From NCBI RefSeq assembly GCF_000731675.1, contig NZ_JMIT01000001.1:64712-128711 (forward strand): a stretch of 64,000 nucleotides of DNA. Direction: 5' to 3'. This document shows, piece by piece, positions 1 through 8,171 of the stretch. The notes beneath the pieces were generated by a model. The model did not search any database, was not told the DNA's origin, and saw nothing but the letters and a program-made list of their open reading frames with translations. Each line of letters starts with the position of its first letter. Position 1 is the stretch's first letter. The position numbers were made by a program, and so were the translations under genes. Source of the DNA: Pseudomonas capeferrum (GTDB lineage Bacteria > Pseudomonadota > Gammaproteobacteria > Pseudomonadales > Pseudomonadaceae).

Positions 1-1
1 A

Positions 2-415
2 CGCATTTCGCCGAGCATGATCGTGCTGGTCACCCGCGGTGACGAGATTCTGCTGGCGCGCTCGCCGCGTTTTGTCACCGGTGTCTACAGCACCCTGGCG
101 GGCTTTGCCGAGCCAGGCGAGTCGGCCGAGGACTGCCTGGTACGCGAGGTGCGTGAAGAGGTGGCGGTCGAGGTGCAGAACATCCAGTACGTTGGCAGCC
201 AGTGCTGGCCGTTCCCCCATTCGATGATGCTGGGCTTCCATGCCGAGTACGCGGGCGGGGAGATTGTGATGCAACCGGACGAGATCGAGGACGCCCAGTG
301 GTTCAGCGTGCACGACCTGCCGCCGCTGCCGGCCGGGCGTTCCATCGCCCGCTACCTGATCGACCTGTATGTGGCTCGGCGTCTAGGCCTGCCCGAACCA
401 GTGCTGCCACGCTAG
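2..415 (+). CDS. nudC: NADH pyrophosphatase NudC, C-terminal part (5' end outside window)
   Basis: Hydrolyses NADH (and NAD-capped RNA ends in characterised homologues) to the mononucleotides. The window opens inside the gene: the reading frame is already open at base 2 and gives [10 protein letters not shown], the usual start of the Nudix domain in NudC, so the ATG at 17 is internal. The Nudix box is complete: GFAEPGE followed seven residues on by REVREEV. Downstream [11 protein letters not shown], the QPWPFPxS-type motif characteristic of NudC rather than other Nudix enzymes, is present. The N-terminal and zinc-ribbon domains lie off the left edge. The last 33 bases overlap the 3' end of the convergent permease gene. 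Confidence 0.92.
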   Translation, partial: RISPSMIVLVTRGDEILLARSPRFVTGVYSTLAGFAEPGESAEDCLVREVREEVAVEVQNIQYVGSQCWPFPHSMMLGFHAEYAGGEIVMQPDEIEDAQWFSVHDLPPLPAGRSIARYLIDLYVARRLGLPEPVLPR

Positions 416-1162
416 GCGCACGGTCAAGGCCAGCACCACGGTGATGAACACCGGGCGGATGAACTTGCTGCCGCCGCTGATCGCCGTGCGTGCGCCGAAG
501 AAGGCGCCGACCATCACCGACAGGCCCATGGCCAGGCCGACGATGTAGTCCACCTGCCCGGAAATGATGAACACCGTCAGCGCCGCGATGTTGCTGACGA
601 AGTTCATGCTGCGTGCCACGCCGCTGGCGCGCACCAGGTCGATGGGGTACAGCAGCAGGGTGCTCACGGTCCAGAACGCGCCGGTGCCGGGGCCGGCCAC
701 GCCATCGTAGAAGCCCAGGGTGAAGCCTTGCGGCACTTGCCATTTCTTCTTGATCGGCGCATTGGCATCCAGCGGTGCCTTTGGCGTGCCGCCGAACAGC
801 AGGTAGACCCCGCAGGCGAAGACCACCACCGGCAGCATCTTGTTCAGCCATTCGGCGGGCAGGTAGTGGGCGATCACTGCGCCCAGCGAGGCGCCGACCA
901 AGGTGGCGAACAGTGCCGGGCGCCACTGCGCAGGGTGGAACAGTTTGCGCTTGTAGTAGGTGAAACCGGCGGTGGCCGAGCCAAACGTGGAGCTGAGCTT
1001 GTTGGTGCCCAGCACCAGGTGCGGTGGCATGCCGGCCGTCAGCAATGCCGGGGTGGTGAGCAGGCCACCACCGCCGGCGATGGCGTCGATGAAACCGGCG
1101 ACGAAGGCGACCAGGGCCAGGATCAGCAGTGTGAGGGGTTCTACGGTGAGTTCGAAGGGCAT
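383..1162 (-). CDS. TSUP (TauE/SafE) family membrane permease
   Basis: A 259-residue integral membrane protein of the TSUP family, whose characterised members export sulfite, sulfoacetate or related organosulfur anions; the substrate here cannot be told. Hydrophobic segments fill most of the chain, and the N-terminal repeat begins with the family pattern [19 protein letters not shown] followed by [12 protein letters not shown]. The frame opens earlier with a TTG at 1198, but the ATG at 1162 starts directly before the first hydrophobic segment and fits family length. It stands alone, converging on nudC with overlapping 3' ends. Confidence 0.85.
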   Translation of the reverse strand: MPFELTVEPLTLLILALVAFVAGFIDAIAGGGGLLTTPALLTAGMPPHLVLGTNKLSSTFGSATAGFTYYKRKLFHPAQWRPALFATLVGASLGAVIAHYLPAEWLNKMLPVVVFACGVYLLFGGTPKAPLDANAPIKKKWQVPQGFTLGFYDGVAGPGTGAFWTVSTLLLYPIDLVRASGVARSMNFVSNIAALTVFIISGQVDYIVGLAMGLSVMVGAFFGARTAISGGSKFIRPVFITVVLALTVRLAWQHWFGQA

Positions 1163-1244
1163 TGGTATCTGGCAGGCAGGGAGGCAAGGGTGCGGCAAAC
1201 GGCCGCGCTAGAAGTGGGACATGGTAATCCTGACGAGTGGGTGT

Positions 1245-1300
1245 TGCCAGTGCGGGCCGTTTCGCGGGTAAACCCGCTGCCATAGGGGCCCGCACTGGCA
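1245..1300. repeat. REP-like hairpin
   Basis: Arms tgccagtgcgggcc (1245-1258) and its exact complement (1287-1300) enclose a smaller inverted repeat gcgggt/acccgc. It lies between the 3' end of the hydrolase gene and the 5' end of the permease gene. There is no U-run, so it is a repetitive extragenic palindrome rather than a convincing terminator. Confidence 0.6.
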
Positions 1301-1305
1301 CCGCT

Positions 1306-2136
1306 TCAGTTGCGGATGAATGCCAGCAAATCGGCATTGATCACATCGGCATGGGTGGTGGGCATGCCGTGCGGGAAGCCTTTGTAAGTCTTCAGCGTGC
1401 CGTTAGGCAGCAACTTAACTGACAACGGGCCGGAATTCTCGTAGGGCACGATCTGGTCATCGTCGCCATGCATCACCAGAACCGGTTGGTTGATGCCCTT
1501 CAGGTCTTCGGTGAAGTCAGTCTGCGAGAACGCAACGATGCCGTCGTAGTGCGCCTTGGCGCTGCCGATCATGCCCTGGCGCCACCAGTTGCCGATGATG
1601 CCTTCAGCAGGTTCGACGCCAGGCCGGTTGTAGCCATAAAAGGGCCCTGTCGGCACGTCGCGGTAGAACTGCGCCCGGTTATCTGCCACCTGGGCCTGGA
1701 AGCCGTCGAACACCGACTTGGGCAGGCCGCCCGGGTTGGCAGGTGTTTGCACCATCAGCGGTGGCACGGCGGCAATCAGTACCGCCTTGGCGACCTTGTC
1801 GCCGGGGTAGCGCGCCATGTAGCGCACCACTTCGCCGCCGCCGGTCGAGTGGCCTACATGCACCGCGCCCTGGATGCCCAGGTGTTCGACAACGGCCGCC
1901 ACGTCGTCGGCGTAGTGGTCCATGTCATGGCCGTCCCACACCTGGCTGGAGCGCCCATGGCCGCGGCGGTCGTGGGCGACCACGCGAAAGCCCTCGGCCA
2001 GGAAAAACAGCAGCTGGGCGTCCCAGTCGTCGGCACTCAGCGGCCAGCCGTGGTGGAAGTGGATGACCGGCGCATCGCGCGGGCCCCAGTCCTTGTAGAA
2101 GATCTGAACGCCATCCTTCGTGGTTACGTAGCTCAT
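1306..2136 (-). CDS. Alpha/beta hydrolase, non-heme chloroperoxidase type
   Basis: A 276-residue cytosolic serine hydrolase of the esterase/perhydrolase ('cofactor-free haloperoxidase') group. The catalytic triad is visible: nucleophile Ser97 in GHSTGG, Asp in HGDDDQIV (225-227) and His256 in GFPHG. The oxyanion segment HHGWPLS (28-34) and DRRGHGRS (56-63) are standard for this subfamily. The start was placed at the ATG at 2136, preceded by AGAGGAG at good spacing; an upstream in-frame extension of 11 residues lacks a ribosome site. Natural substrate unknown; members act as esterases and, with organic acids, as perhydrolases. Monocistronic, flanked by repeats on both sides. Confidence 0.85.
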   Translation of the reverse strand: MSYVTTKDGVQIFYKDWGPRDAPVIHFHHGWPLSADDWDAQLLFFLAEGFRVVAHDRRGHGRSSQVWDGHDMDHYADDVAAVVEHLGIQGAVHVGHSTGGGEVVRYMARYPGDKVAKAVLIAAVPPLMVQTPANPGGLPKSVFDGFQAQVADNRAQFYRDVPTGPFYGYNRPGVEPAEGIIGNWWRQGMIGSAKAHYDGIVAFSQTDFTEDLKGINQPVLVMHGDDDQIVPYENSGPLSVKLLPNGTLKTYKGFPHGMPTTHADVINADLLAFIRN

Positions 2137-2201
2137 GGTCGCGGCTCCTCTGTGCAGGGGGATTGCCAAGTGAGCTATTGAGAATAGGAGAGATTCTGGT
2201 C

Positions 2202-2310
2202 TTGTCAGTACCGGCCCTTTCGCGGGGCAAGCCCGCTCCCACTACAATCTCCAACCTTGTGGGAGACCTGTGGGAGCGGGCTGGCCCCGCGAAAGGGCCA
2301 GCACTGACAA
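2202..2310. repeat. REPIN: inverted pair of REP sequences
   Basis: Arms 2202-2242 and 2270-2310 are inverted copies about 41 bases long with three mismatches, each containing the REP core ggccctttcgcggggc. The pair fills the gap between the hydrolase promoter and the 3' end of the glutamine-synthetase-like gene. Paired REPs of this form are mobilised as units in Pseudomonas and can fold into long cruciforms or RNA hairpins. Confidence 0.85.
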
Positions 2311-2318
2311 TCAAGTCA

Positions 2319-3671
2319 TTACAGGAACCATCGATATTCTCTGGCACTGACCTCCTGCATGAACGCCAAATGGTCCTGACGCTTGTTCTCGCAATACACC
2401 ATCACGAACTCTTCGCCCAGCCCCTCATTCACCGCCGGGTGATTGCGCATCGCGGCTACGGCGCTGAGCATGTCCTTCGGAAAGTCGATACCGCTGCCAC
2501 GGTCTTCGTTCAGCGGCGCAATCGGCTCCCGCGCCGCATCCAGCCCATGCTCCATGCCACACAGGATCGCCGCCAGCACCAGGTACGGGTTGGCGTCGGC
2601 ACCCGCCAGACGATGCTCGATGCGTAAATTGCGCGCATCGGACTCGGGAATGCGGATGCACGCATCGCGGTCCTCGAAGCCCCAGCTCGCACGGCTGGCA
2701 GCGTTGACCATGGCGCCATAGCGGCGAAATGCATTGTGGTTGGCGGCAAAGATCGGCATGCAGTGCGGCAGGGTCGCCAGGCAACCTGCCACCGCCTGGC
2801 GCAGCGGGCGCTGCCCGTCGGCGGCCAGCAGGTTGTTGCCGTCGTTGTCATACAGGCTTACATGCACATGCATGCCGCTGCCCGGGGCTTGCAGGTAGGG
2901 TTTGCTCATGAACGAGGCGCGCAGGCCATGCTTGAGCGCCACGCCACGGGTGCTGCGGCAGAACAGGGCTGCCCAGTCGGCGGCGCGCAGGCCGTCGTCG
3001 CAGTGGCCGAAGTTGATCTCGAACTGGCCCGGCCCCAATTCCGCCGTGATGACGTTGGCGTCGACGCCCTGCGCGTTGGCCGTTTCGACCATGTCGCGCA
3101 GCACATCGCTGAAGCGCGATAGCCGCTCGATGTGCATGTTGGGCTGATCGTCCGGGTCATCGCTGAACGGGTCGCGCGGAAACTGTGGCAGGCCTTCCTT
3201 GAGTGCCCGCTCAAACAGGTAGAACTCCAGTTCGAACGCCACGACCGGGCGAATGCCGCGCCGGGCCAGGCGCTGCAACACGCGGGCGAGCACTTCTCGT
3301 GGCTCGAACTCGATGGGCGCTGCGGTGCCATCGGAGCTGATCAGCATCTGGCCCAGCGGCTCGCGCTCCCAGGTGACCGGCTTGAGGGTGCCGGGGATCA
3401 GGCGCCGCAGCGCATCCGGGTCTCCATCGTTGAAGCAATAGTCGCCAATCGGGAACAACCCGCCCTGTACCCCCAGCAGCACGCAGTTCTGTGGCAGTTT
3501 CAGCGGGCTGCCGGCGGCGACCTTTTCCAGCATGTCGATGGGGTAGCGCTTGCCGTAGAAATGCCCGGGGATATCCAGGCTCAGCAGGTCGACGTGGCGT
3601 ACGTCGGGGTAGCGGGCACGGAACGCGCGTACTTCACTGAGCAGATCGGGAAAACCTGTGGTGATGGTCAT
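2319..3671 (-). CDS. Glutamine synthetase family protein (gamma-glutamyl-polyamine synthetase-like)
   Basis: A 450-residue ATP-dependent amide ligase of the glutamine synthetase fold. Metal and substrate motifs are present: ELEF (147-150), ELGPGQFEINF (211-221) and GSGMHVHVSL (264-273), plus NPYLVLAAIL near 375. The adenylylation loop tyrosine of GlnA is not evident and the N-terminal part is short, as in the PuuA/SpuI/GlnA3 group that glutamylates putrescine, other amines or ethanolamine. It is the last gene of an operon with an FAD amine oxidase and an XRE-cupin regulator, nine bases behind the regulator stop, which supports an amine-catabolic role. The exact amine cannot be read from sequence. 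Confidence 0.82.
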   Translation of the reverse strand: MTITTGFPDLLSEVRAFRARYPDVRHVDLLSLDIPGHFYGKRYPIDMLEKVAAGSPLKLPQNCVLLGVQGGLFPIGDYCFNDGDPDALRRLIPGTLKPVTWEREPLGQMLISSDGTAAPIEFEPREVLARVLQRLARRGIRPVVAFELEFYLFERALKEGLPQFPRDPFSDDPDDQPNMHIERLSRFSDVLRDMVETANAQGVDANVITAELGPGQFEINFGHCDDGLRAADWAALFCRSTRGVALKHGLRASFMSKPYLQAPGSGMHVHVSLYDNDGNNLLAADGQRPLRQAVAGCLATLPHCMPIFAANHNAFRRYGAMVNAASRASWGFEDRDACIRIPESDARNLRIEHRLAGADANPYLVLAAILCGMEHGLDAAREPIAPLNEDRGSGIDFPKDMLSAVAAMRNHPAVNEGLGEEFVMVYCENKRQDHLAFMQEVSAREYRWFL

Positions 3672-3680
3672 GCTGTGCTC

Positions 3681-4232
3681 TCATCGGAAGACCCAGAGGA
3701 CCCGGGTCGTCTGGTCGGTCAGGTTGGCGTAGCGGAACTGGTTGTGCGGGGGGAGCTGAAAGCTGTCGTTGCGCCGCAGCGTCACCGCCTCGGCGTGGCC
3801 TTCGCGCCAAAGCGTCAGCTCGCCTTCGAGGACGAAGCCGCCTTGCTCGGAACTGTCGTTCAGGTGCCCCTCGCCACTGCTGGCGCCAGGCGCCAGGTGG
3901 CTTTCGAGCATGGAGAAGCCGCCATTGAGGGTGGGCGATACCAGCACGTCGCTGATGCCCTCGGCGTAGTAGATCGTGCGCCGTTCACCGGGCCGGGTGA
4001 CCCAGTCCAGCGGGCGCGGCTGGCCGGCCTGGTAGAAATAGGTGGTCGGCACGTGCAGGGCTTCGCTGATGGCCGTCAGGTCGGCCACGGTCGGGCGCGA
4101 CAGGCCGCGCTCGACCTGCGAGAGAAAGCCCAGTGAGCGCTTGACCTTGCCGGCCAGCTCGTCAAGCGTCAGCCCGCGGTGCTTGCGCAGGTCGCGGATC
4201 AGCACCGCCAGTGTTTGAACTTCATCAGACAT
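3681..4232 (-). CDS. XRE-family regulator with C-terminal cupin (PuuR-like)
   Basis: A 183-residue transcription factor: helix-turn-helix at about residues 8-62 (LRKHRGLTLDELAGKVKRS then LGFLSQVERGLSRPT) and a C-terminal cupin domain from about 100 to 178 (EGHLNDSSEQGGFVLEGEL, DSFQLPPHNQFRYAN). Proteins of this architecture sense small ligands and commonly repress polyamine or amino-acid catabolic operons. Its ATG lies inside the end of the oxidase gene (8-base overlap) and its stop is nine bases before the ligase start, so all three are co-transcribed and autoregulation is likely, possibly through the palindrome at 5525-5559. Confidence 0.87.
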   Translation of the reverse strand: MSDEVQTLAVLIRDLRKHRGLTLDELAGKVKRSLGFLSQVERGLSRPTVADLTAISEALHVPTTYFYQAGQPRPLDWVTRPGERRTIYYAEGISDVLVSPTLNGGFSMLESHLAPGASSGEGHLNDSSEQGGFVLEGELTLWREGHAEAVTLRRNDSFQLPPHNQFRYANLTDQTTRVLWVFR

Positions 4233-5514
4233 GGTCGCGCAACCTGTACCAGGCTTTGGCCGCGGCCTCCAGCGGTGCGGCTATCAAGTCGCCGCCAGGG
4301 AAGCGACCGTTGTCGATGCCTTGGTACAGCGTCAGCAGGTCGTCGTTGCCGAGGATCGCATCGCTGACCGCCCGCGCCCCAGCCAGGGTAGGCAGCACGC
4401 CATGACCGGAGAAACCCTGCAACCAATAGCGCTGGCCGTCACGGCCGATGTCGGGCGTGCGCTGGATGCTGCAGTCGATGTGGCCGCCCCAGGCAAAGTC
4501 GATGGCCACCCCAGCCAATTGCGGGAACACCCGTTCAAGGTAGGGGCGGGTGGCGCCGGCCACGTCCTTGGGGATGCCGCCCAGGTAGGTGCAGCCGCCG
4601 CCGAACAGCAGGCGGTTGTCGGGGGTAAGGCGGAAATAGTCGGGCACGAACTGGTTGTCGATCACGCAGCTGTTGCGCGGCAGTAATGATTTGGCGAAGT
4701 CGGCTTCCAGTGGCGCGGTCGTTACCTGGTAGGAGCCAACGGGCAGCAAACGGCGCGACAGTGCCGGGTCGAGGCGGTCGATGTAGGCGTTGCAGGCCAG
4801 CACCAGGACCTGGCTGTGCACCTCGCCATGGCCGGTGCGGGTGACATACCCGTTGCCGGTCTTCTGGTAGTCGAGCACCTGGCTTTGCTCGAAGATGTGC
4901 CCGCCGGCTGCCTCGATAGTGCTGGCCAGGCCCTGGGCCAGCTTGAGCGGGTTGAGGTGTGCACCTTTGGCGTCATACAGCGCAGCCTGGTAGCGCGGGC
5001 TGTCGATCCACTGGGGCAGCTCATCGCGCCCAATCAGGCGCAGGGCGTCATAGCCCCACTTGGCCTGGGCGTCATGCAGGGCATCCTCAAGCATCTTCAC
5101 CCGCCGTGGCAACACGGCGGTCCACAAGCTGCCAAGCCGATAGTCGACATCGAAACCATGGCGTTGCGGCAGTTCACGCATTTCATCGGCGGCCCAGCAC
5201 ATGCTGTCCCACAAGCGCCTAGTGCGTTCGATGCCGAGGGCTTTTTCCAACGGCGGCATGTCGCATGACCAGCCCAGCAACGCCTGGCCACCGTTGCGCC
5301 CGGACGCAGCCCAGGCCACACGGCTGGCTTCCAGCAGCGTCACTCGCTTGCCGGCCATGGCCAGGCGCAGGGCGGTGTGCAGGCCGCTGAACCCGGCGCC
5401 GACAATCAGCACCTCAGTGTCGTGTGGGCCTTGCAGAGTAGGGCGTAGAGGAATAGGGGTGGGGTAGGTCTGGGCGTAGTAGGTGGCAATGTGTTGCGCG
5501 GATTGCTTGAACAT
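4225..5514 (-). CDS. FAD-dependent amine oxidoreductase (PuuB-like gamma-glutamylputrescine oxidase)
   Basis: A 429-residue D-amino-acid-oxidase-fold (DAO) flavoenzyme. The Rossmann dinucleotide site is VGAGFSGLHTAL (38-49, GxGxxG) with the ribose-binding acidic residue in LLEA about 20 residues on. C-terminal segments WGGHIDCSIQRTPDIG and GFSGHGVLPTLAG match the gamma-glutamylputrescine oxidoreductase group, which oxidises the glutamylated amine to an aldehyde, releasing ammonia and peroxide. First gene of the operon; start at the ATG at 5514. The companion aldehyde dehydrogenase and glutamyl hydrolase of a full Puu pathway are not in the window. Confidence 0.85.
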   Translation of the reverse strand: MFKQSAQHIATYYAQTYPTPIPLRPTLQGPHDTEVLIVGAGFSGLHTALRLAMAGKRVTLLEASRVAWAASGRNGGQALLGWSCDMPPLEKALGIERTRRLWDSMCWAADEMRELPQRHGFDVDYRLGSLWTAVLPRRVKMLEDALHDAQAKWGYDALRLIGRDELPQWIDSPRYQAALYDAKGAHLNPLKLAQGLASTIEAAGGHIFEQSQVLDYQKTGNGYVTRTGHGEVHSQVLVLACNAYIDRLDPALSRRLLPVGSYQVTTAPLEADFAKSLLPRNSCVIDNQFVPDYFRLTPDNRLLFGGGCTYLGGIPKDVAGATRPYLERVFPQLAGVAIDFAWGGHIDCSIQRTPDIGRDGQRYWLQGFSGHGVLPTLAGARAVSDAILGNDDLLTLYQGIDNGRFPGGDLIAAPLEAAAKAWYRLRDHV

Positions 5515-5524
5515 GCCGGGGCCT

Positions 5525-5559
5525 CATGAAAATTTTTATCATTATTTTCATGAAAATTT
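5525..5559. promoter_or_regulatory. Probable operator of the amine-oxidase operon
   Basis: Directly upstream of the oxidase ATG lies a markedly A+T-rich patch in a G+C-rich region. It contains two copies of catgaaaattt (5525-5535 and 5549-5559), 24 bases apart, the second embedded in a perfect 14-base palindrome ATTTTCATGAAAAT (5544-5557). Location, symmetry and spacing of just over two helical turns fit an operator for the XRE-cupin repressor encoded in the same operon. This is inferred from position only. Confidence 0.55.
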
Positions 5560-5622
5560 AGCAGGTAAATTTCACGGCGCCAGTTTGTTTGTCGGGTTTT
5601 GTGGTTTTGGCATTGCCAGGGG

Positions 5623-7581
5623 TCAGGTTGCCGCCTTTTTCCTCGGTTGCCTTGGCTTGCCTGCGGCCGCCTTGCTTGCGGTGGTTTTGCCTTTCCCGCC
5701 GCCCCGGCGCTTCTTTTTCCAGGGCGGCGCGGCGCCGGCTGCCGGCCCTGTGATGGTCATGCGCATGCCGCTGCAGCGCTCGACCAGCTTGCCCATCCAG
5801 GCCGACTGCCGGGCGACGAACTCTTCCAGGCTCATTTCACCGCTCTGCACCATGTCCAGGGCCTGCTCCCAGATTGCCGTGGTGCCGGGGTCGGCGATAG
5901 CGCGTGGCACGGCGTCGATCAGGCTGAAGGCCGCAGGCGTCGCGGCCAAGGCCTTGCCGTGCTTGACCAGGTAGCCGCGGTCGAGCAGGCCCTGGATGAT
6001 GCTGGCCCGGGTCGCTTCAGTGCCGATGCCGGTGGTTTCCTTGAGCTTCTGTTTCAGCCGAGGGTCATCTACCAGTTTGGCGACGTTCTTCATCGCCTTG
6101 ATCAGGTCGCCTTCGGTGAAGGGCTTGGGTGGCTGGGTCCACATGTCCTTCAGCTGCAGGCCTTGCACGTTGCAGTCCTGGCCTTCGCGCAAGGCTGGCA
6201 GGACCTGGGCTGGCGCTGCCTCGCGGCCTTTGGCCGGGGTCAATGCCTCGGGCAAGGCACGCCGCCAGCCAGGCTCGACGATCTGCTTGCCCACGGCGCG
6301 CAGGGCATGGCCCGCACAGTCGAAATCGGCCTGGGTGCGGTCGTACTCGTGGTTGGGCAGAAACTGCGCCAGGTAACGGGCACGTATCAAGGTGTAGACC
6401 GCTTTGTACTTGGCGGGCAGGCGCGCGGGGTCGCTGGCCGCTGCTGTGGGAATGATGCCGTGGTGGGCACTGACCTTGGCATCGTTCCAGGCACGGGAGC
6501 GGCGCTGTGGCTCAAGGTAAGGCTGCAGCGGCGCAAGGCTGCTATCGGCGCGCTGCAACGCTGCGAGAATGGCGGGCGCCTCGGCGTGCTGGCTCAGTGG
6601 CAGGTAGCCGCAGTCGCTGCGCGGGTAGGTGATCAGCTTGTGGGTTTCGTACAGGGCCTGGGCGATGTCGAGGGTTTCCTGGGCGCCGAGGCCAAACTTT
6701 TTCGAGCACAGCTCCTGCAGGGTGCCCAGGTCGAAGGGCAGGGGGGCAGCTTCGCGCACGCGTTCTGTCGCCACCTTGACCGCTCGGGCCGTGCCCGCGT
6801 TACTCATATCGGCGGCAGCCTGTTGCGCCAAGGCCGGGTTGAGGCACCGGCCCTGGTCGTCACAGGCGTCCTCCGGGGCCCGCCATTGGGCATTGAAGCC
6901 TTGGCCGGCATGTTCGAGTTGCACGTCGATGGCCCAGAACGGCACTGGCACGAAGTCGGCGATGCTGCGATCGCGGTCCACCACCAGGCGCAGGGTCGGC
7001 GTCTGCACCCGGCCTACCGGCAACACCCCTTGGTAGCCGGACTGGCGGCCGAGCAAGGTAAACAGCCGGCTCATGTTCATGCCGATCAGCCAGTCGGCAC
7101 GGGAGCGGCCCAGCGCCGAGTGGTAAAGGCTGAACGTCTCCTGGCCGGGCAGCAGGCGCGCCAGGGCCTTGCGGATGGAGGCATCGTCGAGTGCCGACAG
7201 CCACAAACGCTGGATCGGCCCGCGGTAACGGCAGTGCTCGACCAGTTCGCGGGCGATCATCTCGCCTTCGCGGTCGGCGTCGGTGGCGATCACCAGTTCG
7301 CGCGCTTCGCCGAGCAGGCGCTTGACGGCCTTGAACTGGCTGGCGGTCTTGGGTTTGACCAGCATCTTCCATTTTTCGGGAATGATCGGCAGGTCGGCGA
7401 GGTTCCAGCGCTTGTAGCGTTCGTCGTAACTGTCGGGCGGGGCGGTTTCGAGCAGGTGGCCAATGCACCAGGTCACGCAGACATCGGTGCCTTGCCAGCA
7501 GTCGTCGGCCTTGCGAGTGGCGCCGAGTACTTTGGCGATGTCTTTTGCCTGGGAGGGTTTTTCGCAGAGGAACAGGCGCAT
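5623..7581 (-). CDS. topB: DNA topoisomerase III (type IA)
   Basis: A 652-residue type IA topoisomerase that decatenates single-strand-linked DNA and processes recombination intermediates. The N-terminal TOPRIM domain begins MRLFLCEKPSQAKDI with Glu7 and continues to DADREGE (101-107). The catalytic tyrosine is Tyr319 in ITYPRSDCGYL. The C-terminal 30 or so residues are a Lys/Arg/Ala-rich DNA-binding tail. The frame is open 21 codons further upstream, but MRLFLCEKPSQ is the conserved family start. Transcribed alone, 108 bases upstream of the amine-oxidase operon on the same strand. Confidence 0.96.
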   Translation of the reverse strand: MRLFLCEKPSQAKDIAKVLGATRKADDCWQGTDVCVTWCIGHLLETAPPDSYDERYKRWNLADLPIIPEKWKMLVKPKTASQFKAVKRLLGEARELVIATDADREGEMIARELVEHCRYRGPIQRLWLSALDDASIRKALARLLPGQETFSLYHSALGRSRADWLIGMNMSRLFTLLGRQSGYQGVLPVGRVQTPTLRLVVDRDRSIADFVPVPFWAIDVQLEHAGQGFNAQWRAPEDACDDQGRCLNPALAQQAAADMSNAGTARAVKVATERVREAAPLPFDLGTLQELCSKKFGLGAQETLDIAQALYETHKLITYPRSDCGYLPLSQHAEAPAILAALQRADSSLAPLQPYLEPQRRSRAWNDAKVSAHHGIIPTAAASDPARLPAKYKAVYTLIRARYLAQFLPNHEYDRTQADFDCAGHALRAVGKQIVEPGWRRALPEALTPAKGREAAPAQVLPALREGQDCNVQGLQLKDMWTQPPKPFTEGDLIKAMKNVAKLVDDPRLKQKLKETTGIGTEATRASIIQGLLDRGYLVKHGKALAATPAAFSLIDAVPRAIADPGTTAIWEQALDMVQSGEMSLEEFVARQSAWMGKLVERCSGMRMTITGPAAGAAPPWKKKRRGGGKGKTTASKAAAGKPRQPRKKAAT

Positions 7582-7686
7582 GGCCGCAAACGCTTCATCG
7601 GGGGTGATGGGCACTAGGATGCGCAAGCAGGGGCGCAGAGGCAAGTTTTATCTGGATGGATGTACAGGTTTTGTCGGTCGACATGT

Positions 7687-7727
7687 TTTGCCTGCGCTGC
7701 CCCTTTCGCGGGGCAGTGCAGGCAAAC
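7687..7727. repeat. REP-like hairpin downstream of the acetyltransferase gene
   Basis: Arms tttgcctgcgctgcccc (7687-7703) and ggggcagtgcaggcaaa (7710-7726) pair with one mismatch around a tttcgc loop. It sits ten bases past the acetyltransferase stop and would form a stable RNA hairpin in that transcript, but no U-run follows. Confidence 0.6.
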
Positions 7728-7736
7728 GCTTAGGGA

Positions 7737-8171
7737 TCAGGCGATTTCGCGAGAGTCGCGCACCATGTCCACATGCGGGATGCCGGCTTCAAGGAACTCT
7801 TCGCTGACGACGCGAAAGCCCAGGCGCTCGTAGAACGGCGTGGCGTGCACCTGGGCACTGAGTGTCTGCTGCTTCAGGTCGCGCTGCTGGGCTTCGATGA
7901 TGACCGCATTCATCAGTGCATCGCCCACCTTCAGCCCGCGCCAGTCCTTGAGTACCGATACTCGGCCGATAGTGCCGTCGGGCAGCAGGCGGGCGGTACC
8001 GATCGGGTAGTCACCCTCCAGGGCCAGGAAGTGCACCGCAGTCGGATCGTCCGAGTCCCACTCGAGCTCTGGCGGTACGTGCTGTTCGGCAATGAACACC
8101 GCTTCACGGATACGCCGTATGTCGGCGTTGTCCTTATGCCAGTCGGCGAGGCGCACACGAATCTTATTCAT
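7737..8171 (-). CDS. GNAT family N-acetyltransferase (ElaA-like)
   Basis: A 144-residue single-domain GCN5-type acetyltransferase using acetyl-CoA. The acetyl-CoA-binding segment is IGRVSVLKDWRGLKVGDALM (R/Q-x-x-G-x-G/A variant, here RGLKVG), followed by the conserved ATPFYERLGF of motif B. Substrate unknown. Its ATG lies upstream of the roxA stop (8-base overlap), so it is translationally coupled behind the ribosomal oxygenase. Confidence 0.85.
   Translation of the reverse strand: MNKIRVRLADWHKDNADIRRIREAVFIAEQHVPPELEWDSDDPTAVHFLALEGDYPIGTARLLPDGTIGRVSVLKDWRGLKVGDALMNAVIIEAQQRDLKQQTLSAQVHATPFYERLGFRVVSEEFLEAGIPHVDMVRDSREIA

Noticed and set aside
5599..7617. Long open frame antisense to topB (672 codons)
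   Set aside because: It mirrors a fully conserved topoisomerase with intact active site; long antisense frames are common in G+C-rich coding DNA. No family resemblance.
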